The notes: generated by a model not told the origin, from the letters alone. A stretch of 64,000 bases of DNA from JANMCE01 sp031410595 (GCA_031410595.1 JANNZM010000135.1:22305-86304), one strand, 5' to 3'. Positions 51,218-61,029 are shown, numbered from the stretch's first letter. Translations and numbers: made by a program.

Positions 51218-51625
51218 TCAGTCGGAGGTGGGAAGAGCCCTTCGCTTGCGGTTCACCAGCACGAGAGCGCCGCCGACCAAGCACGCCACGCCAGCAACGG
51301 TGAGGGTGCCGCCGATGTTGCCACCCGACTTGGGCAATGTGCCCGACGCGGCGACGGCTGCCTTCACGGCGACCGGGTTTTGGGCCGGGGTGACGGTTAT
51401 ACCTCGCACAGTGGGATCGGGACAGGTGCCGCCACCCGATTTTGCCAACTCGGATGCGAAGTCGGTTTTATTCGTTACGGCGTTCTGGGCGATGATCGCA
51501 CACTCGTCCGCCGTCGGGTCCCCGGGCGCTGCCGTGGCAGCACTGGCGCCCATTGAGAGAACAGCCGTCGCCGCCATGAGTACGACACAAGCCCATATGC
51601 GCGTGCTTTCAGCCATTTTCTTCAC
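51218..51625 (-). CDS. Small secreted wall-anchored protein with LPKSG sorting signal
   Basis: A 135-residue exported protein: GTG start (KKMAESTRIWACVVLMAA signal, cleavage near ASAATAA), a short body DECAIIAQNAVTNKTDFASEL similar to the DQCKSYAQEAIDEGED segment of the LPRTG protein, a Val/Ala stalk, LPKSGG at about 97, a membrane helix and a RKRR tail. GGAGG lies seven bases before the start. Ser replaces Thr in the sorting motif, as in some actinobacterial sortase substrates. Divergent from the second ATPase module by 218 bases. Confidence 0.82.
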   Translation of the reverse strand: MKKMAESTRIWACVVLMAATAVLSMGASAATAAPGDPTADECAIIAQNAVTNKTDFASELAKSGGGTCPDPTVRGITVTPAQNPVAVKAAVAASGTLPKSGGNIGGTLTVAGVACLVGGALVLVNRKRRALPTSD

Positions 51626-51843
51626 AGTCAACCTCCGAAGTCTTCCTACGTAATCTAGAAGATTTACCGAATGTATGGAACAGGTCAAACGGACCAGGGA
51701 GAGGCACGCGCGATACTGTCGGGTTACCGATGTCCGTGGGTATGTGGCGAGAGGCCGTGATACCTGAGCCACAGACCTTGCAGAGGGTGGCGAGGCAGTG
51801 CGAATGTCGGTTGCCAAGATCTCGTTAGAAATGGGCGCACCAC

Positions 51844-54800
51844 ATGTTGAACAACGCAATTGACGCAGCGTATGAGGCGTCAAATGGCGAGCCCCCCCGA
51901 CCAGAAGTTGCTCGCGTCGGCCCGTTGCCGCCCACGGACAGGCTGCTTTGCGGCATTCCAAGGGGTCGGGCCGAGTTGGCCGAGTCCTTGCTGGCGGCGC
52001 GGGCGAGTCTATGGAAGGCGCTGGACGAGACACGCTTCATCGAGGGCAAGCTTCGATCTTTCGCGGAGCGCGGCGGATGCGTCGTGTTCGAACACACGGC
52101 GTCCGTGCTGGCACCCGGAGCCGATCCGGACATCGAGCTGACGGTCCGCATGGCCGAAGCCCCGGAGTGGCTCGACCGTATCGACCGGTTACGCAAAGAG
52201 ATCCGCGCTCGCCAACAGGAGATGCGGGATCGGCGCGGCCCGTTCAAGCAGAAGAAGAATCGCGCCGGGTCTGCCCTCCTCGATCAACTCAGGGCCGAAA
52301 TGGAAGTCGCCCGCAGCAGCCTGGGCACGTGCGAACGAGACGGACTCGCGGCAGCCACCGAACGTCGCCGTCGGCTTGGCCGAGATCTGGCAGGAAGCCG
52401 GATGTCGCTTGCCGAGCTTGATCGGCTCTCGTCGGACGAGAGCGAGTTGCCGTGGGATCTTGGTCGGTGGCAGACGTGGGAGCCCACCGGTTCATCGGCC
52501 CTCTCCGAAGTCCGCGTCGGAACTCTGCAGGAGGACCTGTCCGGTGACCTGCTCGACCTGCCTCTCGTGGTGCCCTTTATCGGTGCCGGAAAGCCCTTGG
52601 TGCTGGCCAGCCAAGGCGACGAACAGCACAAACAGGCAGCGGCGCTGATGCAGTCCCTCGTCGTGCGAACAGTTGCCATGCTCCCCCAACAGGCCCGCTA
52701 CACCTTGCTCGATCCTGCCGGGAACGGGCTGGCCTTTCCTATGGCTCGCAACATGCCCCGGGTGTCTCTCGGAACCGGGGACATACGGCGCGATCTCGAT
52801 GATGTCACCCGTGAGATTCAAAGGGTGATCCGCACCTATCTCGATCCGAGCCGTCCTTCCTTCGAAGACATTCCCGACGAAATGCGTCTTGCCGAGTGCT
52901 ATCACTTCGTCTTCGTCGCCGACTTCCCGAACGGCTACGACCTGCGGGCGCGCGAGGCACTTCAGGCCATCGCCCGTACGGGGCCAAACGCGGGCGTCTA
53001 CGTCGTGTTGCACCTCAACCGGGACAAGGAGCGTCAATTCGCGGGTGATCCGGAGCAGACCAGCCTGGAAGGCGCCCACGTCATCGACATGGCGGAGACC
53101 GCTGTTCACGTTGGTGAGACGATAGGCACGGTTGTGTTCGACGAGGCCCCGTCAGTCTCCCTGCAGGAGCTGATATTCAGTCGGATCAGCCTGGTACCGC
53201 CGCGTGACCAACCCATAGCGTGGGACGATCTCAACGCTCTTGAGGAGGACGACTGGTGGAAGGAATCGAGCGATCAGCTGATCTCGGCTCCCGTTGGACG
53301 TCACGGTGCCAACCAACCGCTCAGCGTCCGGTTCGGGACCGACCAATGGGAACAGCGGGCCTGCGTCCACGGGATCCTCGGCGCGATGCCCGGCGCCGGC
53401 AAGTCGACGTTCTTCCACAACCTGATCAGTGCGTTGGCCATTCGCTACAGCCCCGATGAGCTTCGATTCCTGTTGATCGACGGAAAGTTCGGGGTCGAAT
53501 TCCAACCGTACGTTTTCCTCCCCCACGCGTCAGTTGTGTCACTGCGCACATCACCTGCAATGTCGCGAAGCGTGCTGTCCGATGCCGTCGCCGAAATGGC
53601 TCGTCGCAACGGCATCTTTGCCCGGTCCGGTGTGGTGGATCTGCCGGGCTACCGGCAGCGCCACTCACCGGAGGGAAATCTTCCCCGCCTGCTGTTGATC
53701 ATCGACGAGTATCAGCAGCTGTTCGACGGTGACCGCGATGGTGAGGCTTCGGCCAACTTGCTGCGGCTTTCGCAACAGGGACGGAGCTCTGGCATCCACA
53801 TGTTGCTGGCATCGCAGCGCTTCGACACCGCTGGGATGCTCCATCGGGCCGACATTTTCGGCAACATGCACCTGAGAATCGCGATGCAGCTTGCGCAGGC
53901 CGATGCAGCGACCCTCACCGATTTTGGCATCAAGGGCCGACGACTCATTGCGGCCACGTGTGATCGCACCGGTCGGCTGGTCATGAACGAGCGCGCCGGA
54001 GACGACGAAGCGAATGTGGCGGGCAAAGCCGCGCTCATCGATAGCACCCGTCGTGATCAGATCATCGCCGCGCTCGCCCGCAAGGCGTCGGCTTCGGTCG
54101 GCTCGTCCCGGGCGCGCACGGTGGTGTTCCACGGTCAGGCCCAGCCCGATTTCATCATGAACCCGCACGTCCAGGAGTTGGTCAGTCGCAATTGTTGGCG
54201 AGATGCGGTCGAACTCGAGAAATTTGCCCGTACGCCCGTCGAGCGGGTCGGACTCGGCGAGAGCGACTGGCTGGCGGCCGAACGCCCACTTGCGTTTTTC
54301 GTCGGCCAGGAATTCAACGTACGTGGGCACTCCTCGGTCGTGGTGCGACGGCGAGCAGCCGAGAATGTCCTCATCCTGGGTGAGCACCACGTCGTACGCA
54401 TTGCCCTGGCGACGACCACATTGGTGAGCGCGGCGCTCGTTGCATCGCCACCTGACCTCAAGATCTGGGTTTCCGATCGCAGCATCGAGTCAACGCCGTG
54501 GTCGAACGCGCTTGAAAGCGTCACGACATCGCTGGCCGCCTTGGGATACGATGTCTCCTTCGGTCGGGACAACGCCCACGCAGAAGGGCTGATTCAGCGA
54601 GCGGTGAAGGAGGTCGAGCGGCGAGCTGCTATGCCGGAATCGAAACTGCTCGGCGAGCCAAGCGTCGTGTTCCTTCTCCAACAGCCCGACCGGGTCACGT
54701 CGTTGCGACGCCTGAGCGACGACTTCGGGCGCAGAGAGTCCGAGGCAGGCGTGGCGCTGCGGAGGCTCCTCGCCGATGGTCCTACACTTGGCATTCATGT

Positions 54801-55128
54801 CGTGCTTGCGGTTCCGTCACTGGGTGTGCTGCGAAGCGTCGTCGCTGACCGGGTGATCCAGTCCGAGGTTCGCCATCGTCTCGTGCTTCAGATGTCGGAG
54901 GATGATTCTTTTGCGCTGGTCCGCTCGGCCCTTGCGTCGAAGTTGCAAGTCGATGGGGATCGTCCGATAGCGGCCCTCGCCTTCGACAGCCATTCACAGT
55001 CGACCGTTCGCTTCAAGCCCTATTCGCTTTCGCTCGACGACGGAGAGATGGGCAACCCGTCGGGCCGGCTCGACCTCATGTCCCAAGTGGCGCGGATTGT
55101 GCGGCAGCTTGCAGACCGGATTGGATGA
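51844..55128 (+). CDS. FtsK/EccC-like triple-ATPase-domain protein, module copy 2
   Basis: A 1094-residue paralogue of the 44519 gene. The architecture is the same: N-terminal coiled coil (about 105-190), degenerate D1 (ASQGDEQHKQAAALMQ), active D2 with Walker A GAMPGAGKST (513-522, Lys520), Walker B LLLIIDEYQQLF (Asp621) and LLASQR, and a degenerate D3 (VLILGEHHVVRIALATTTLV). D2 is nearly identical to copy 1 over long stretches (RLSQQGRS.GIHMLLASQR), while the first 110 residues share little. No membrane segment. ATG at 51844; ribosome site weak. Confidence 0.85.
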   Translation: MLNNAIDAAYEASNGEPPRPEVARVGPLPPTDRLLCGIPRGRAELAESLLAARASLWKALDETRFIEGKLRSFAERGGCVVFEHTASVLAPGADPDIELTVRMAEAPEWLDRIDRLRKEIRARQQEMRDRRGPFKQKKNRAGSALLDQLRAEMEVARSSLGTCERDGLAAATERRRRLGRDLAGSRMSLAELDRLSSDESELPWDLGRWQTWEPTGSSALSEVRVGTLQEDLSGDLLDLPLVVPFIGAGKPLVLASQGDEQHKQAAALMQSLVVRTVAMLPQQARYTLLDPAGNGLAFPMARNMPRVSLGTGDIRRDLDDVTREIQRVIRTYLDPSRPSFEDIPDEMRLAECYHFVFVADFPNGYDLRAREALQAIARTGPNAGVYVVLHLNRDKERQFAGDPEQTSLEGAHVIDMAETAVHVGETIGTVVFDEAPSVSLQELIFSRISLVPPRDQPIAWDDLNALEEDDWWKESSDQLISAPVGRHGANQPLSVRFGTDQWEQRACVHGILGAMPGAGKSTFFHNLISALAIRYSPDELRFLLIDGKFGVEFQPYVFLPHASVVSLRTSPAMSRSVLSDAVAEMARRNGIFARSGVVDLPGYRQRHSPEGNLPRLLLIIDEYQQLFDGDRDGEASANLLRLSQQGRSSGIHMLLASQRFDTAGMLHRADIFGNMHLRIAMQLAQADAATLTDFGIKGRRLIAATCDRTGRLVMNERAGDDEANVAGKAALIDSTRRDQIIAALARKASASVGSSRARTVVFHGQAQPDFIMNPHVQELVSRNCWRDAVELEKFARTPVERVGLGESDWLAAERPLAFFVGQEFNVRGHSSVVVRRRAAENVLILGEHHVVRIALATTTLVSAALVASPPDLKIWVSDRSIESTPWSNALESVTTSLAALGYDVSFGRDNAHAEGLIQRAVKEVERRAAMPESKLLGEPSVVFLLQQPDRVTSLRRLSDDFGRRESEAGVALRRLLADGPTLGIHVVLAVPSLGVLRSVVADRVIQSEVRHRLVLQMSEDDSFALVRSALASKLQVDGDRPIAALAFDSHSQSTVRFKPYSLSLDDGEMGNPSGRLDLMSQVARIVRQLADRIG

Positions 55129-55147
55129 GACCGACGGTCCCACGTCC

Positions 55148-56080
55148 ATGAACGAGACCATCTCCGCCACGCACGCAGCGCACATCCTCATGGCAGGCGA
55201 GGATCTGCTTGAGGAGCTCGACCGATGGTCGGCCTACGCCCGCGCGGCCGAGGACGAAGCCCGGTACGCCGCTACCCAGACTACCTCTCAGGTCGCCGTC
55301 GCAGGCAGAAGCGCGGCCGTGGTGCGTGATCGGGTCGAACGCAACAACGGGGACCTCGCAGCACAGGAGGCCTACCTGAACGAAGCCGCCGCGGATGCTG
55401 CAGTGGCGAAGAAACGACTGGGGGAGCGTCGGGACAGTTGGTTGCATACGCAACTGATGGCGAACGAAGCTGTCTACGCATGGTCCGAGGAACTTGCGAT
55501 CTCCGAGAAGCGGCTCTTCGGATTGCGGTCACGACTTCGCCGCACCATTCGCCAGCACGATGCGGTGGTCCTTGGCGCCGAGAACCGATCGTACACCGAG
55601 AACCTCTACCGCCGAATTTTCGAGCGTGGCTACGGCGATGATCAACCGAGCACGCTTGAGATGCAGGCAATGATGTCAACTCTGCGGGTCGAGATCGCTG
55701 CGGCCGAGGACCAGGCCGAGCGGTGTGGGGCGGCGCTTGCCGCGGCGTCCAAAGGCCTGGATCTTGCCACCGATGCCCTGGCCGAGATCAACAGGAATCT
55801 TCGGAGCGTCGAACTGTCCGGCGATTACATCGCAGGAGCGCGCCAGGCGTGCCAGACCGTGCGCAACTTGGTGGCAGGGCAGCACCAGTCTGTCGAAGAC
55901 CTTGCCAAGGACTCTTGGCAAGCTCATCGTTGTCTGGAACAGGCGAACTACGTGTTGAGCGCGGTTGGTAGCGCGTACGACGACGCCCTGCGCCACCTCT
56001 TCGATGCAAGATCGCTCGTGCTCGAAAGAATTTCGTCGCTCAAAGACGTCCTCCAAGCCGACAATGAGGTCGTCCGATGA
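55148..56080 (+). CDS. Coiled-coil partner protein, module copy 2
   Basis: A 310-residue helical coiled-coil protein occupying the same place as the 47817 gene. Conserved core near the N-terminus (EELDRWSAYARAAEDEA), then long heptads (RVERNNGDLAAQEAYLNEAA; EIAAAEDQAERCGAALAAAS). ATG at 55148 matches the copy-1 start by alignment; TTG at 55097 is a weaker alternative. Ends in an ATGA overlap with the next gene. Confidence 0.75.
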   Translation: MNETISATHAAHILMAGEDLLEELDRWSAYARAAEDEARYAATQTTSQVAVAGRSAAVVRDRVERNNGDLAAQEAYLNEAAADAAVAKKRLGERRDSWLHTQLMANEAVYAWSEELAISEKRLFGLRSRLRRTIRQHDAVVLGAENRSYTENLYRRIFERGYGDDQPSTLEMQAMMSTLRVEIAAAEDQAERCGAALAAASKGLDLATDALAEINRNLRSVELSGDYIAGARQACQTVRNLVAGQHQSVEDLAKDSWQAHRCLEQANYVLSAVGSAYDDALRHLFDARSLVLERISSLKDVLQADNEVVR

Positions 56081-56490
56081 ATCGCGAGGTTCTCAACCGT
56101 CTTCGCGCTCAGACCATTGTCTTGAGCGATCTACCCACGGAGGTACTTGGCCGATCACGGGACGACGCACTCACCGAGGTGGAACGCACACACCTGCGAC
56201 CGTTGAACGAGGCCGCCATCGACCTTCTGCGTCGATTGTCGCAACACGCCGATTTCGTCGAGGAAGCAACGCGTCTGGCGGCGAAGGGCAGACGACGCGG
56301 CGACGAGACCTTGCGGATGGAGGCGACTATTGCGTCTGAGATCGACCGCATCGTCGACGATCTCGCAACGGCGAATGGGCACGTGTTCCTGGCCATGGGG
56401 GTGGAGCAGCAGTATCGCCATCGTGAACTTGCCGTGCTGCGGTTGTTACATGAAGCCGAGCAGATTGGCACCGGCCCGGCGGCAACATAA
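56077..56490 (+). CDS. Small helical partner protein, module copy 2
   Basis: A 137-residue helical protein, counterpart of the 48736 gene (LNRLRAQTIVLSDLPTEVLG at the start, ELAVLRLLHEAEQI near the end). The middle is charged and helical (RRRGDETLRMEATIASEIDR). Translationally coupled to the coiled-coil gene. No known family. Confidence 0.75.
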   Translation: MNREVLNRLRAQTIVLSDLPTEVLGRSRDDALTEVERTHLRPLNEAAIDLLRRLSQHADFVEEATRLAAKGRRRGDETLRMEATIASEIDRIVDDLATANGHVFLAMGVEQQYRHRELAVLRLLHEAEQIGTGPAAT

Positions 56491-56595
56491 GGCCCAACAG
56501 ATCGGGGCACACGCCCAAGACTGTCAGTTTCGTCCAGCTAGTGTAATCGCGATGACGCGTCTATCGACACGAGGCCGGGCTGGTCGACCCCGTTG

Positions 56596-58359
56596 GTGAT
56601 CAAGACGAAGAGGTTGCGCCGAGCGCGCCGCATCGCCGTTGCAGTCTTTCTCTTCGCCTTCGTCTGCTGGTTAGGTTTTTGCGCGCACCTCGGCTTGTCG
56701 GCCAAGGCGCATCTGCTGAAGGCACAGGAGCATCTCCGAACGTTGACATCGGGAGATGGTTCCCTCAAATCGATGGTGGACGGCGACCAATCCTTGCTGC
56801 TCCAGGCCCAAGCCGAGTTGTCGACCGCTCACCAGGACCTCAGTTCGCCCGCCTTGGGGATAGCTGCGCCGATGCCATTCGTGGGGACGCAGGTGCGTTC
56901 GGCCAGGGCGTTGACCACGACGGCGAAAAGGCTGGTGGACGCCGCGATGATAGCGAGCATCGACCTGACCCCGCAGCGCCGCATGGGGATATCGCGCATC
57001 GATCTGCTCGATCGGGTTGCCGTTGCCGGCCAGCACCTGGCGGCGGCGGTGAACGGGAGCAGTCTCGGCCCCTCGGGTGGTTTGATCACCCCGTTGGCGG
57101 ATGCGCGCAATGAGATGTCACGGCAGTTGGTTGCGATCAAGACGCCGCTCGACCGGACAAACGCAGCCATCCCGGGCCTGAGACAGATGCTGGTCGGTCC
57201 GACCCATTTTTTGCTGGTGGCCGCCAACAATGCCCAAATGGCGTCCGGGTCGGGGCTCCCGCTGGCCGTCGCCCCGCTCGACATAGCCGACGGGCAAATG
57301 CACGTCGGAGCTTTCGACTGGTCTGCAGCCATCGACGTACCCGCCGGGTCGGTGCCATTACCCAACGAACTGGCCGATCTGTGGGCGTTTGCTACCCCTC
57401 AGGACACGATCCGCCGCGCCATCGTCACGCCAAGATTTCCGGTCAGTGCCAAGCTCATCACTGATCAGTACCGTGCCGCCACGGGGCGAATCGTCGATGG
57501 CGTGATGCTGATCGACATCGTTGGCCTTCAGAAACTGGTGGCTGCAGCGGGAACTCCCGGTGCCTCAACGTCGATACCGGCCGACCAAATCATCCCCGAA
57601 CTGATGAACGGGCAGTACTTGAAGGTGGACTACGGCAGCCCCGACGGCATCGTCGAACGCAAGGAGAGACTGGGCGACGTCGCCCGATCCGGTGTATCGA
57701 CGCTGCTCGACCCGAACGCCAGCCTGGTCGGTTTGTCGACCGCGCTGGGCGCAGCGATCGCCGGTCGGCACCTGCTGTTGTGGTCATCGGCCCCCGCCGT
57801 GCAGCACGCGTTCGTCAGTCTCGCCGCTGACGGAGATCTGGTGGACACCTCCGTGGCCGTCAATCTCCAAAACGAGGCATCCAACAAGCTCGACTGGTTC
57901 GTTCGCGTCGGTGCCAAAATGACCGCCAGCCAAGCAGCGAACGGCGACAGGAACATGACCGTCGAAGTCGACATCACCAATATTGTTCCCGACGGGCAAC
58001 CGGCCTACGTGGCAGGCCCATCCCTGAGAATCCTGTCCTATGGCGATTACGTGGGTTATCTCACGATCAATGTCCCGGGCGCAGCCACCAATCTCCATCT
58101 CGGTGACAATTCACCCCTGATTGTCGCTGGGTCGGACGGACCTACGTCGACCATTGGACAGCTCGTCAGTATCAAGAGAAACGCCGGTACCAAGGTCACC
58201 TTTATGTTTACTCTCCCGGCTAGTATGACCACTCTCCGTGCTGAGTCCAGCGCCCGATATCCTGCAATTTCCTGGGGTTGGGCCCAGGAAACCTGGACCG
58301 ACGAGCGGGCCCACACCGTCTTTCTATCGAGTGCTGCGGGGCTTTCTCGACCTTCGTGA
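56596..58359 (+). CDS. DUF4012 membrane-anchored protein
   Basis: About 587 residues: a basic N-terminus (KTKRLRRARR), one membrane segment (about 12-33), then a large extracytoplasmic domain with the DUF4012 signature (LRQMLVGPTHFLLVAANNAQMASGSGLPLAVAPLDIADG... in separate blocks). In actinobacteria DUF4012 genes regularly head exopolysaccharide clusters, as here; the activity is unknown. GTG at 56596 preferred over an adjacent TTG at 56593. Confidence 0.85.
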   Translation: MIKTKRLRRARRIAVAVFLFAFVCWLGFCAHLGLSAKAHLLKAQEHLRTLTSGDGSLKSMVDGDQSLLLQAQAELSTAHQDLSSPALGIAAPMPFVGTQVRSARALTTTAKRLVDAAMIASIDLTPQRRMGISRIDLLDRVAVAGQHLAAAVNGSSLGPSGGLITPLADARNEMSRQLVAIKTPLDRTNAAIPGLRQMLVGPTHFLLVAANNAQMASGSGLPLAVAPLDIADGQMHVGAFDWSAAIDVPAGSVPLPNELADLWAFATPQDTIRRAIVTPRFPVSAKLITDQYRAATGRIVDGVMLIDIVGLQKLVAAAGTPGASTSIPADQIIPELMNGQYLKVDYGSPDGIVERKERLGDVARSGVSTLLDPNASLVGLSTALGAAIAGRHLLLWSSAPAVQHAFVSLAADGDLVDTSVAVNLQNEASNKLDWFVRVGAKMTASQAANGDRNMTVEVDITNIVPDGQPAYVAGPSLRILSYGDYVGYLTINVPGAATNLHLGDNSPLIVAGSDGPTSTIGQLVSIKRNAGTKVTFMFTLPASMTTLRAESSARYPAISWGWAQETWTDERAHTVFLSSAAGLSRPS

Positions 58360-58466
58360 CAAGCGTCGCAGTGCCGTTGAACTGGAGAAATGCTGAAGAG
58401 GCCCATCAGTTCTGGCGACAACGACCGGCATCGCGTTCCCCCACGGTCCATGGTCCGAAAGCCCCC

Positions 58467-58495
58467 TTGATGTTTTTAGTTTACTTTCCTATGCT
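58467..58495 (+). promoter_or_regulatory. Promoter of the sugar transferase operon
   Basis: TTGATG (58467-58472), 17-base AT-rich spacer, TATGCT (58490-58495), 38 bases before the ATG at 58533. The stretch is markedly AT-rich against its surroundings. Confidence 0.7.
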
Positions 58496-58532
58496 TCCGC
58501 GGACAGGCGCAAGGATTTCACGGGCGGTGAGT

Positions 58533-60014
58533 ATGGCTCTTAAAATAGAGGTCGAAACGGATGGCGGTACGGTCTCATGGGACGGTGCTGTACTGCCATC
58601 GGCAGGCGTGACGCGGTCCGGCCGCCGAAGAATGTTGTTGATTACCGGAGATGGCGTCGCCCTCACTGTGGCGCTCGGTATCGCACTCGTGCTTTTCGCC
58701 AAGCCGGCCGCCGGGCTGCCCGCTCTTTCCCGGGCAACGATGCTTCAGGCCTTGGTGTTCGTGCCTGTTCGTCTGCTGTGCTTCGCGCACCTCGGTCTCT
58801 ACCAGTCCCGCCGGGTCGCCACCCACAGGGCCGAAATGACCAAGGTGGTCAACGGGCTGCTTTGGGGCTTCTTGATCGAGGCCGGGTTCGGATTCATGGT
58901 CAAACAGCCTCCGCCACGGTCGTGGAGCGTGATCGTTGTCGGGTTGTCTCTCGTTATGGTGTCGATCGAGCGCGAAATCATGCGCAGCCACTTTTTCCGT
59001 CTTCGACGATCCGGCCGCATGTCGAGGGCAGTACTCGTCATCGGCAGCGGCCAGGCCGCCCGGGATGCAGCCTTCATGGCCCAGTCCGACCGCAATCGTG
59101 GCGTCGAAATCGTCGGCTACGCCGATGACCTTCGCCCGGTTGGGGACTATGTCGATGAAGATCGCATCGTTGTCACCGACCTCGACGGGCTGGTGTCCTA
59201 CGCCCGAAAGATCGGAATATCCGGGGTCGTCGTGCCGAGCAACGAGGTATCGCGACCGAAAATGGCCGCCATCCTGCGTGAACTCGCATGGGAGGGCGTC
59301 TTCGTCGACGTCACATTCGGCGTCGATGGGATAGATCCGGAACGCACCTTCGCCCGGTCGATCGGCCAAACCCTTTCGGTCGTCATCGAACCGATCACCA
59401 ATTCAGGTTGGCGCCCCATCGCCAAACGCCTCACCGACATCATCGTGGCAACGGCAATGCTTATCATCACCAGTCCGCTTCTCCTGCTCACGGCCCTTTG
59501 CATCCGGCTTGAAGGCGCCGGTCCCATACTTTTCCGCCAGGCTCGAGCGGGCTGGAACAACAAAGTGTTCTTGTGCCTCAAGTTCCGCAGCATGGTCAAC
59601 AACGCCGCCGAGCACGAATTCGCGGAATGGCAGATCGAGACCTACGGCGGCTTGGCCATCAAGTCGAAGGCCGATCCGCGGATCACACCGGTCGGCCGAT
59701 TCATTCGTCGTTGGAGCATCGACGAACTGCCACAGCTCTTCAACGTCTTGAAGGGTGACATGAGCCTGGTGGGCCCTCGGCCTCTACCGCTGGATGATGT
59801 CCTGCTCACCGAGTGGCACCCCATTCTCGACCATCGGCACCGTGTCCGCCCTGGCCTCACCTGCACCTGGCAGGTATCCGGGCGGAGTAACACCACCACT
59901 GACGAGCGAAAACGACTCGATGTTTTCTACGTCGACAACTGGACGTTCTGGAGTGACATGATGATCCTTGGCAAAACGGTTGGCGCCGTTGTACGAGGCG
60001 AAGGCGCGTGCTAA
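58533..60014 (+). CDS. Polyprenyl-phosphate sugar-1-phosphate transferase (exopolysaccharide priming)
   Basis: A 493-residue membrane enzyme. Four N-terminal membrane helices, a CoA-binding-like cytoplasmic domain (VLVIGSGQAARDAAFMAQ to GISGVVVPSNE), a fifth helix (DIIVATAMLIITSPLLLLT), and the catalytic bacterial sugar transferase domain (LCLKFRSM, RRWSIDELPQLFNVLKGDMS, LVGPRPLPLDD, YVDNWTFWSDM). It puts the first sugar phosphate on undecaprenyl phosphate. ATG at 58533, downstream of a good promoter. Confidence 0.92.
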   Translation: MALKIEVETDGGTVSWDGAVLPSAGVTRSGRRRMLLITGDGVALTVALGIALVLFAKPAAGLPALSRATMLQALVFVPVRLLCFAHLGLYQSRRVATHRAEMTKVVNGLLWGFLIEAGFGFMVKQPPPRSWSVIVVGLSLVMVSIEREIMRSHFFRLRRSGRMSRAVLVIGSGQAARDAAFMAQSDRNRGVEIVGYADDLRPVGDYVDEDRIVVTDLDGLVSYARKIGISGVVVPSNEVSRPKMAAILRELAWEGVFVDVTFGVDGIDPERTFARSIGQTLSVVIEPITNSGWRPIAKRLTDIIVATAMLIITSPLLLLTALCIRLEGAGPILFRQARAGWNNKVFLCLKFRSMVNNAAEHEFAEWQIETYGGLAIKSKADPRITPVGRFIRRWSIDELPQLFNVLKGDMSLVGPRPLPLDDVLLTEWHPILDHRHRVRPGLTCTWQVSGRSNTTTDERKRLDVFYVDNWTFWSDMMILGKTVGAVVRGEGAC

Positions 60015-60057
60015 GACATTCCGGCGGTCGCGTCGACCGCAGAAAGAGAAGCCGCTC

Positions 60058-61029
60058 ATGACGAGTGGACGAAGAATATTCGTAGCGGGGCACCGAGGGC
60101 TGGTCGGTTCAGCACTTGTGAACGCGCTGCGGCAAGACAGCGACGACCAGTTGCTTCTTGCGACCAGAGCCGAACTCGACCTGCGAGATCAGAGCGCAGT
60201 CAACGCATGGTTCGCTAGAAATCGTCCCACGCATGTCTACCTTGCGGCCGGAACGGTCGGCGGCATCAGCGCCAACTCGGCGCGGCCGGCCGAGTTTTTG
60301 TACGACAACCTCATGATCCATTCCACCGTCGTGCACGCCAGCTATTTGAACGATGTACAGAAGCTGCTGTACCTCGGAAGCTCTTGCATCTACCCCCGAC
60401 TCGCTGCGCAGCCGATCACCGAAGAAGAACTGCTCACCGGGCCGCTTGAGCCCACGAATGAGGCCTACGCCATTGCGAAAATCTCCGGAATCAAGTTGTG
60501 CGACAGCTACCGAAAGCAATACGGCGCCAATTTCATCTCGGCCATGCCCACAAACCTGTATGGTCCGAACGACAACTTCGACCTCGAATCAAGCCACGTC
60601 CTGCCGGCCATGATCCGCAAGTTCCACGATGCCCGTGAGCGTGGCGACAGCACGGTGGAGTTGTGGGGAACCGGTAGCCCTATGCGTGAATTCCTTCATG
60701 TCGATGACCTCGCCAGCGCCTGCTTGTTCCTGATGGAGAACTACGAGCAACCCGGTCCAATCAATGTCGGCACCGGTGTCGACGTAACTATCAAAGAACT
60801 GGCGCACCTCATCCGCAACGAGGTGTTTCCCGATGCCGAAATACGGTTCGACGCGTCGAAACCCGACGGTACTCCACGAAAGCTGCTCGACGTCTCCAAG
60901 CTGCGAGACCTCGGTTGGCAGTACTCCACCCCGCTTCAGGACGGCATTCGCTCGACGTATCGGTGGTTCGTGGCGAACTTCAACGCCCGCAGTACGAACG
61001 CGCCGTTCGCCGAGGCTGCGCCTCGGTGA
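60058..61029 (+). CDS. fcl: GDP-L-fucose synthase-like NAD(P)-dependent SDR
   Basis: A 323-residue extended SDR: AGHRGLVGSALVNAL, VYLAAGTVGGI, SSCIYPR, the catalytic YAIAK, and GTGSPMREFLHVDDLASAC. These motifs match GDP-4-keto-6-deoxymannose epimerase/reductase (WcaG/Fcl). No gmd lies next to it in the window, so the GDP-fucose assignment rests on sequence alone. ATG at 60058; overlaps the glycosyltransferase start by four bases (GTGA). Confidence 0.87.
   Translation: MTSGRRIFVAGHRGLVGSALVNALRQDSDDQLLLATRAELDLRDQSAVNAWFARNRPTHVYLAAGTVGGISANSARPAEFLYDNLMIHSTVVHASYLNDVQKLLYLGSSCIYPRLAAQPITEEELLTGPLEPTNEAYAIAKISGIKLCDSYRKQYGANFISAMPTNLYGPNDNFDLESSHVLPAMIRKFHDARERGDSTVELWGTGSPMREFLHVDDLASACLFLMENYEQPGPINVGTGVDVTIKELAHLIRNEVFPDAEIRFDASKPDGTPRKLLDVSKLRDLGWQYSTPLQDGIRSTYRWFVANFNARSTNAPFAEAAPR

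Noticed and set aside
44519..56490. Type VII (ESX) secretion locus
   Set aside because: The ATPase resembles EccC, but there is no WXG100 pair, EccB, EccD, EccE or mycosin, and the ATPase has no membrane helices.
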